Both the position numbers and the translations under genes were made by a program. Of a stretch of 64,000 nucleotides of DNA, positions 57,633 through 64,000 are shown piece after piece. The number at the start of each line of letters is the position of its first letter. The stretch's first letter is position 1. Source of the DNA: Clitopilus passeckerianus (taxonomy: Eukaryota > Basidiomycota > Agaricomycetes > Agaricales > Entolomataceae); assembly GCA_944990035.1 (NCBI GenBank), contig CALYLX010000078.1, forward strand, positions 91,967 through 155,966, written 5' to 3'. Under the pieces are notes generated by a model, which saw nothing but the letters and a program-made list of their open reading frames with translations, had not been told where the DNA came from and ran no database searches.

Positions 57633-57737
57633 GGCGAAGTGTTTGTCAAAGGATGAAAGGCCAAGGATTCAAAATATTTACAGGCGTTTATGGCATGGTC
57701 ATCATGATGATGTCGAAAAGAAAATTCCGCAAAAGTA

Positions 57738-57820
57738 TACACCGAACGGGAATCGAACCCGTGCCGCTTGCTACCGTTGTTAATGGAAGGCAAGCATGAT
57801 AACCACTTCACCATCGGTGT
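57738..57820 (-). tRNA. tRNA-Gly(TCC) with an 11-nt intron
   Basis: On the minus strand the acceptor stem ACACCGA pairs perfectly with TCGGTGT. The anticodon stem is CTTGC/GCAAG, with anticodon TCC (57785-57787 on the plus strand). The T arm is ACGGG-TTCGAAT-CCCGT, and the discriminator A is at 57738. The intron (57773-57783) lies directly after position 37, as in other nuclear tRNA genes. Confidence 0.93.
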
Positions 57821-57949
57821 TGTTGACTAAAAAGCAGCAAAATAAAGTATGTCTTGACAGCTCACGGGTGATTGGCGGTGATGGTTCTGTGCTGACCATC
57901 CGTATTTTGCATAAGGTCCCAACAACTCCGTTCCGTCTGCGCGTTCATC

Positions 57950-59852
57950 ATGCAAAACTTTGGCAAGGCTGCGGTTCGAGTGGCAAAGAACTACACCAAG
58001 GGCTACTCAGATACTCAAGCAAAAGTACGAGATGCCACTTCAAACGACCCCTGGGGACCCTCTGGAAGTCAGATGAACGAGCTAGCACAATTGACCTTCA
58101 ATCAGTTGAGTGGCAGGGGCTTCATGCTGCGCACGCATTCTGACAGCAAATCTTTGTATTTTCTTGCTGTAGAGGGGACTTCGTTGAAATCATGGAGATG
58201 CTTGACAAGCGCCTGAATGACAAGGGAAAGAATTGGCGGCATGTCTTCAAGGTTCGTGTGCCCGTTGCTCTCTTGTCTGTGGCTCTTGGCTCATGCGTCG
58301 TCTATTCCACAGTCCTTGACGGTACTTGATTATCTTCTGCACCAAGGGTCCGAAAATGTTGTCATCTACTTCCGTGATAATGCCTACATCATCAAGACTT
58401 TGAAAGAGTTCCAATACGTGGACGAAGATGGCAAGGATCAGGGTGCAAATGTTCGTCAAAAGGCAAAGGATATTACGAACCTTCTCTTGGACGAGTCGAG
58501 GCTTAGGGAAGAGCGCTTGAACCGCGCAAAAATGCGAGATCGTATGATTCGGGGCGCACATGGTGGTGAAGATGGTGCAGAAGGCGAATTTGATCAGGCT
58601 CGACAGAAACGACGCGATCCAGGTCCGATAAATGGACAGCTTGCTGGCAGGCGACCAAACAGGGATGAAGACGAACTGAAGCGAGCAATTGAAGAGAGCA
58701 AGAAGTCGCTGGCAGCAGACCGGGCTGCTGCTGAGGAACGAGACTTACAACAGGCGCTCAAACTCAGTGAAGAAGAAGAAGCTGCGAGGAAGAAGGCTGC
58801 AGAGGACACCAACGCATCAGCTCTCTTCGATGACCAAAACCAGCTGTATGTTGAAGTAATTCCCGCCCAGTCACCGAGACTTATACTGATCCACTCTCTA
58901 GCCCTGCTCCCAATTCCAATAATCCATTCCCATTCCTCGACCCTACTCCATATGCTACGGGACTTCAACCCCAATTTACACAGGTCCAGCCTCAATATAC
59001 CTCTATGCAACCACAGTTCACCTCGTTCAACCCATATCAACAACAGGCTGAGCAGGAAGCGGCACAGGTGGGACATCCTGTTACGTTCAAACCTGACCCA
59101 GATTTCCTAACAAATGATGTAGGCGGAGTATCTTCGTCAACAGCAGCTGTTCATGCAGCAGCAGCAAGCCGCCCAGCAACAGGCTCAGCAACAGGCCCAA
59201 CAGGAGGAGTGGATGCGGCAACAACAGATGCTACAATTCCAGCAACAACAACAGCAGCAGCAACAGCAACAGAACCTGATGGCTCCCCAACTCACGGTCC
59301 AACCTACCGGGTTTGGGTAAGTTCTACCAAAATGCCTATTCTCTTTTCTGATTCGCATATTCCTTAGCTCGAACAACCCCTTCGCACCAACTCAAGCTTC
59401 GCCATCACTATCACCACCGCCTCGCCAATCCCCCTCTTTCAACCTTGGTGGCACCTACGACAACCACTCCACCGCTGGTCTTTCCAACCTATCTTCTTCG
59501 TCACCTGTTCTTTCCGGCAACCAGAATGGTGGAGGTGGACAAGGACAAGGACAAGGAGGATTCGCCGTCAAGACACGTAAAGAGCTGGATTCCAATCAAC
59601 AACACCTCGCCGATCTGTTCGCTAATAGGGACGATGGCCAGGACACGTTCGGAAACGTGGGCGCTTTGAGGTTCGTTTAGTTGGTCCTTCCTAGGGCACT
59701 CCATCAACTGACCGACGGATAGGTACGGGCATACCGATGCTGGACGGACCATCGTGTCGCAAAAAACCGGTGTCAGCAGCCACAATCCGTTTGCCCTCCA
59801 ACAGCAGCAACAACAGCAGCAAAATAACGAGCGTCCCTTCTTCGATATCTAG
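57950..59852 (+). CDS. ENT1: Epsin, ENTH-domain endocytic adaptor (519 aa)
   Basis: Epsins bind PI(4,5)P2, ubiquitin and EH proteins at clathrin sites on the plasma membrane. Seven exons: 57950-58104, 58173-58251, 58313-58845, 58902-59067, 59123-59316, 59368-59670 and 59723-59852. The ENTH domain spans about residues 10-145 (VRDATSNDPWGPS, DFVEIMEMLDKRLNDKGKNW, SLTVLDYLLHQGSENVV). Two UIM-like helices follow (DELKRAIEESKKSL, DLQQALKLSEEEEAA). A long Gln-rich region and three NPF motifs for EH domains come next (NNPFPF, NNPFAP, HNPFAL), and the C-terminus is short (RPFFDI), without a perfect clathrin box. The order and length fit Ent1/2. Confidence 0.95.
59143..59274 (+). repeat. CAG/CAA-rich tract encoding polyglutamine
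   Basis: Imperfect CAG/CAA repeats in the fifth exon of the epsin gene give runs of up to about nine Gln. Such tracts are common in fungal epsins and prone to length change. Confidence 0.85.
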
Positions 59853-60104
59853 TCTCATCACTCAAACCTTTTCGAAACGCACGACCCTTTATGCGTACTC
59901 GTTCCCCACAATTTTTTACGATGTTTAGCCTTGGTGACCGTGGATAGTTCATACTTCTCTCTTATTCATTCCTCTTTTCTTGTTTACTTCCCTGTACTTA
60001 GCCTACGATCTCTCTGAGATGAATACCTCTTTATTGCTTCCCTTATAAATTACAGCATTTCTGTTGTACGTGTGTTACGAACAAGTCCTTTGGAGTTACG
60101 TACT

Positions 60105-62771
60105 CTACTCCTCATGCACCTCTTCAGCCTTCTGTTTTACACAAGGCAATGTCCATGCTTGGTATGCAGCTATCGCTTGGATAGCAAGGTCCATCACCTT
60201 CTTAAACGGGAGGTTCGTCGTGTGCTTGTCCTTGCCAAGAAGAGTCGTGGCCTCCTCCAGGATCATGAGTGGAATTAGGGGTAACTCGAAGAACGTAGTT
60301 ATAGCATATCCCCCAGCATATTTCCTTGTCTTCGCGTTCATAATTAGCTGGAGGATTTGGCCAGTGCTGCTCATCGTGTAGAAGAGAGCTGGCAAGAAGG
60401 TGTTGCCTAGGCTTTCATCCTTTTCGGGTAGAGGGAAGCTGGCTTGAACCAAGACGTATCTTGGGATGCCAAGGTACCAATTCGCCACAAATAACCCCAG
60501 GAAGAGCTTGGGGGAGAGGTTAGAAAAGTGTCAAAATCGATGAGGAGGCTGGTAGACTCACTCCACCCTTAACAGCCCAACTAAGCTCCAATTCCATCCT
60601 TCGGCTAACCCTCTCGGCTCTGCTAGAGTCTCTGCGGCCTGCAGCTGGGAACCAACTTGTCTTGGTCCACCAATGGAAGTAAACACGGTTGGTAGCCTTG
60701 AGCATGAGAATTGCAACTGGCAGGGCTGTGACAATTTGCGCTAAGAGTAGAGCGATCCACCCAGGAATGGTGTATCCCTGGTTTGCATTCTGCGTATAGA
60801 GGTCGAGTAGGGCTGGAAGTATGACGCTGGCTGCGAGGAGATTTGTGCCGTCGATGCTGATGCCTTCCGTGGATGTGCGGGTATACCAGTACCGAATGTT
60901 GAGGAGGAATCCGATGAGGCTATGTCCAATGCTATTGAATCGGAATGTCCACACTAAGTAGGCGAACTGTGAAGGGGAGGCAGAACTCACGCGTAGAAGA
61001 AGAATCCCATTCTGACCCACGGCAAGTCGTTTTCGCTGAATGGATTACCCCATGCTCCATCTAAGTCAATGCTGAGCACAATCCTCGAGGCAACGACAAG
61101 ATCGGCGACTCACTTGTAAGCCTGACGGAGTCATGCGCCTGGTACCTTTCGAGATCTGTCTCATTGAAGGAGTAGTACTGAGCCTTGCCTGCTACGTCTG
61201 CTAGCGCCATTCTCGCTGCCGAAAGACCAAAGTAGGAGAGGTGCCATGTAACATTCACTGTTTCTGAGCCTGCAAAGATCTTCTGAGTTTTGGGTTCACA
61301 ACGTCTGAAACGAAGAGACACACCCTCTGCATCTGGGGCACATGATTCACGGTTGACAGGGATGGGGACAAGGTCCTGTTAGGCAACGCTGCTTAGGTCC
61401 CAACTCTCAAAATACAAGAGAGAACAGAGCATACCAGTTGTCCGAACCCATATCTCGTGGCGTAGACGTATGGGCCGTACGCCCATTCCGTTTGGGGTTC
61501 CCCACTCGTATCATTCGTGGTACTGAGCTCGAGCTGAGTCTCCCAGTGACCACTCGAAGGCCAGTTCTTCTGGCAGAAGTATCTTCCCGGGTATACATAT
61601 GTCCTCTGGCCACACTGTTGTCGAAGATCAATGAAAAGCAATTAATCCCACAAATGAACGGATGGTGGGTAAAATGGACGGACGCTATTCTCCTTGAGTT
61701 CCTTGTGCTCTTTAATATACGCGTTTCTATTGAATATCCCTGTTTCATCTGCGACGCGGATCTGTGTTCTATGACCCATAAATTAAGTATCCCTTCATGT
61801 TCGGGTATATCGGCACTGACCTTGTCACGATATACGGATGTGAGTATAGCGGGTTCCGACCATCTGTAGTTTGTAGTGTTGAGCCAGCGAATTTGTTCGG
61901 GCCTTGCTCGACCTCGGCAACAACTTCATTCTCTCCCTTCTGACTCTCAGCCTTGGGGCATTGAGCTGGGATACCGTGAAATTCCAGGAGAGGGAATGTA
62001 TCGGAGAAGGCGTCGATGACGTGATCTGCTAGAGTTAGAGTATGTTCGGGAGCATAAGCTCGAACGGGGAGGGGTTTGATGGAATTTGGTAGCCAGGTTG
62101 AGTAGTTTGTAGTTTGATCAAGTAAAGAAGGTGAATGAGGTATGAGGACCACTGAAGCTCGAAGATCGTAATTGGCCAAGTTCGGCCCTCGGCTGAGGCG
62201 TTTATAAGTTCGACGTTCAACATTCGACTGAGGTTAATGACACTCACAATGGAGCAGTTGGCACCGTAAAATTGACGTCTCTAAACACGTTCTTGTCGGT
62301 CAAGCGGACCCCTCGAAACACGATGTCAGAGTACAATGGCGTTTCAACCACGTCGGAGTCTTCCTCCACAGGTAGGAGTTCGTCCACGAGCTCTTCTTCA
62401 GGTTGAGTCTGCGCCTGACCAGGTAAGTGGGGAAGCGTGACCTTCTTCAAACGTTCCGGTCCATGATGGCGAGGAGAGTCCCCGTTTCGCAACCAAACAG
62501 ACACCAAAATGTCGAACTTATCCGCTTGTCGAATTAATGGCTGAACGACGGTTGCTCGATCCGCAACTGCTTCCAGCTTTGTATCGTGGAAGGCGGCAGA
62601 ATGCGGAGCCAACAGATTTTTTGCCAGGCCACCCAATAAGATTAGTACAAGCAAGGCTATCCCAACCACGGTGAGGCCAGTGCCGACAAGGCAGAGGCAT
62701 TTGCAGCCCGAGATGGCTCTCCGGCCAAAACTCTTGCCTGGATTGATGTTATTCGGATTCTCCTCAGGCAT
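60105..62771 (-). CDS. Multi-pass membrane protein, unknown function
   Basis: This is a many-exon gene. Exon 1 (about 62251-62771) gives a basic cytosolic start, one strong helix (CLVGTGLTVVGIALLVLILLGG) and the beginning of a luminal or extracellular domain. That domain continues through 62180-61060 (NLANYDLRASVVLIPHSPSLLD, YSTWLPNSIKPLPVRAY, YGPYVYATRYGFGQL, WHLSYFGLSAARMAL). From 61010 down come at least four helices (HSLIGFLLNIRYWY, WIALLLAQIVTALPVAILML, LFVANWYLGIPRYVLV, YAITTFFELPLIPLMILEEA), and the C-terminus is short and charged. The layout is one N-terminal anchor, a large glycosylated luminal part (several NxS/T) and a C-terminal membrane block. I do not recognise the family; it lacks a RING, so it is not a Tul1-type ligase. 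Some exon joints are unresolved. Confidence 0.75.
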
Positions 62772-63656
62772 TCCTGGTTAGCAAGAGCTCTTCGGGATGC
62801 TACTTTCCGCCACTTCTGAGCTTTGCACGTTGAAGGGGAGAAGGTGGATTGGGAAGACGACAATGTTGATATATACACGCAGTCACGGCGCTTATTTTTG
62901 ACATGCCTTCTGGCGGATGCCACTTTACGCGGTGTTCAGGCCGTAGATGACGGTATTTCTATTGCACAGCCGCTCAATTTCCCAGCTTTACGTAGAGACT
63001 GTCGTGGCCTTTCGTCTGCATGTCCTTGGACTGGGACCGATCAGCGCGTCGGCGTTGAATATAGCATCTGACTGCAGTTGAAGCAACGACGGATTGTGTC
63101 GCGTCTAAACACGTTGTAGCCGGGCCCGTCGCGGGTAACTCCATCGTGATCTGGGGGATCTCTAGCTTTGATCAAGTTATGTTTGTCTCGTGTTTCGAAG
63201 TGGAAAACCCACGAAATTTGTAATTGCCTCCTGTCAAACACAATTGCATTTTGAGGCGTAGACTCTTACCGATTTTGGCGAGAAGATAAGAACATCCACA
63301 TGTTCCCGCGAGCAAGCAGCCAAGACTGAAGAGTACAATCGGTACTTCCCCAGAATTTCAACGATTTTATCTGGTACGTATTTCAGTGATTCAATCCAGA
63401 ACAAGGCGCCGTTTGGTCGTTTACACATATACAGCAGGCGATAATGCTGCAATTCGACCACAAGACTTCCAACCTCCATCCAATTTTCATTACGCTAAAG
63501 CTGGAGGCTAGTTGGATGGATCGGACCTAGCATCCGAGCTTTCTATGTAAGCTGGCGGTTTCTCAAAGTCGCCACGCGTATATCATGCCAAAACCCTGCG
63601 GAATCGCAGTTATAATATTCATCTATCCATGAAGTGTCTCCCACCAGACCAAGACT
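62772..63656. other. Divergent intergenic region
   Basis: Promoter region between the membrane-protein gene and the gene entering at 63657. An 81-codon minus frame at 63234-63479 has no splice or family support. Confidence 0.5.
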
Positions 63657-64000
63657 ATGAAGCCATTCAAACGCAAGCCAATGGCTCCCCCTCTGCCAGC
63701 TGACCCGAAGATAGAATTACTACCGAGTCTATCTGACACCGAGAAGGCCCAGCATGGACGTATATTACTGCGAGCTCTTTACAAGCAGCTCAGTAGTCGA
63801 TTTACCAAGAACGAGGCGTCCCGCGAATCAACCACCACCCCTCCACTCGTCACACCATCGCCTTCACCATTGACTGCGCCGCAGAGCCCAGCACTAGCGT
63901 CTCTAAAAGACGCGTTGTGTCGCTTTAGCCTTGCAGCAGCGGCTCTTCCGTCCCATGGTACCGGATTGAAATCCATTTCAGATATATTTTTGGCTAGTCT
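63657..64000 (+). CDS. 5' end of an unrecognised gene (runs off the window)
   Basis: From the ATG at 63657 the frame stays open to the window end, about 114 codons. It begins MKPFKRKPMAPPLPADPK, continues with a helical stretch (ILLRALYKQLSSRF), then a Ser/Thr/Pro-rich loop and DALCRFSLAAAALPSHG. Codon use and the clean long frame, with start context near a divergent promoter, support coding. The Pro/Ser-rich region looks disordered. Too little is present to name a family. Confidence 0.6.
   Translation, partial: MKPFKRKPMAPPLPADPKIELLPSLSDTEKAQHGRILLRALYKQLSSRFTKNEASRESTTTPPLVTPSPSPLTAPQSPALASLKDALCRFSLAAAALPSHGTGLKSISDIFLAS

Noticed and set aside
59143..59274. CAG-rich tract as an independent microsatellite locus
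   Set aside because: It lies in frame within the epsin Gln-rich region and is explained by coding of polyglutamine.
63234..63479. 81-codon minus frame in the divergent promoter region at the right end
   Set aside because: No family, no supported splice partners, and it lies between two genes whose promoters are expected there.
1..64000. CRISPR arrays, prophage, integrons, riboswitches, bacterial operons
   Set aside because: The sequence is a eukaryotic nuclear region with spliced genes; no spaced direct-repeat arrays or prokaryotic signals were seen.

Overview
The window is nuclear DNA from a filamentous basidiomycete, most likely a mushroom-forming Agaricomycete. The evidence is dense genes split by many short introns (about 45-70 nt), intron-containing nuclear tRNA genes, and families typical of these fungi: a DUF6533 seven-helix protein, a DUF4246 protein, an expanded SRA-YDG family and 8-cysteine small secreted proteins. 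No plasmid, viral or bacterial feature was seen. All gene models were spliced by hand from intron consensus, reading phase and similarity between paralogues, without transcript data.

Left part (0-10 kb): the 3' half of condensin SMC2, a tRNA-Leu(AAG), three related small secreted cysteine-rich genes (2.9, 3.8 and 8.0 kb, all minus strand), an unrecognised membrane protein with a long disordered region, and KSH1 (secretory pathway), whose first coding exon is only the start codon.

Accessory core (10-18 kb): three intact tandem genes, each consisting almost only of one SRA-YDG (modified-base-reading) domain, with matching core exon lengths. Between copies 2 and 3 lie two different TA-flanked terminal-inverted-repeat elements separated by 14 bp. 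The third SRA gene is head-to-head with GPN1. This SRA array with its elements is the most unusual part of the window.

Middle (18-42 kb): GPN1 GTPase, a DUF6533 seven-helix protein, a secreted protein, an Msb1/Mug8 morphogenesis protein, a single-pass and a multi-pass membrane protein, then a local duplication. In that duplication an SEP-only fragment of SHP1/p47 with its 5' flank and a complete SHP1 lie on either side of a DUF4246 gene. eIF3a (TIF32) follows.

Right (42-64 kb): the four-repeat calcium channel CCH1, the KEOPS kinase BUD32, a small conserved-looking gene, a 2-kb stretch without recognisable genes, a cytochrome P450, a small Cys-rich protein, tRNA-Gly(TCC), an epsin (ENT1-type), a multi-pass membrane protein, and the 5' end of a further gene.

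Most genes are housekeeping and are not functionally linked to their neighbours. The accessory content (SRA array, small secreted proteins, P450, DUF genes, elements) sits in patches between them. Three introns appear to be of the GC-AG type.
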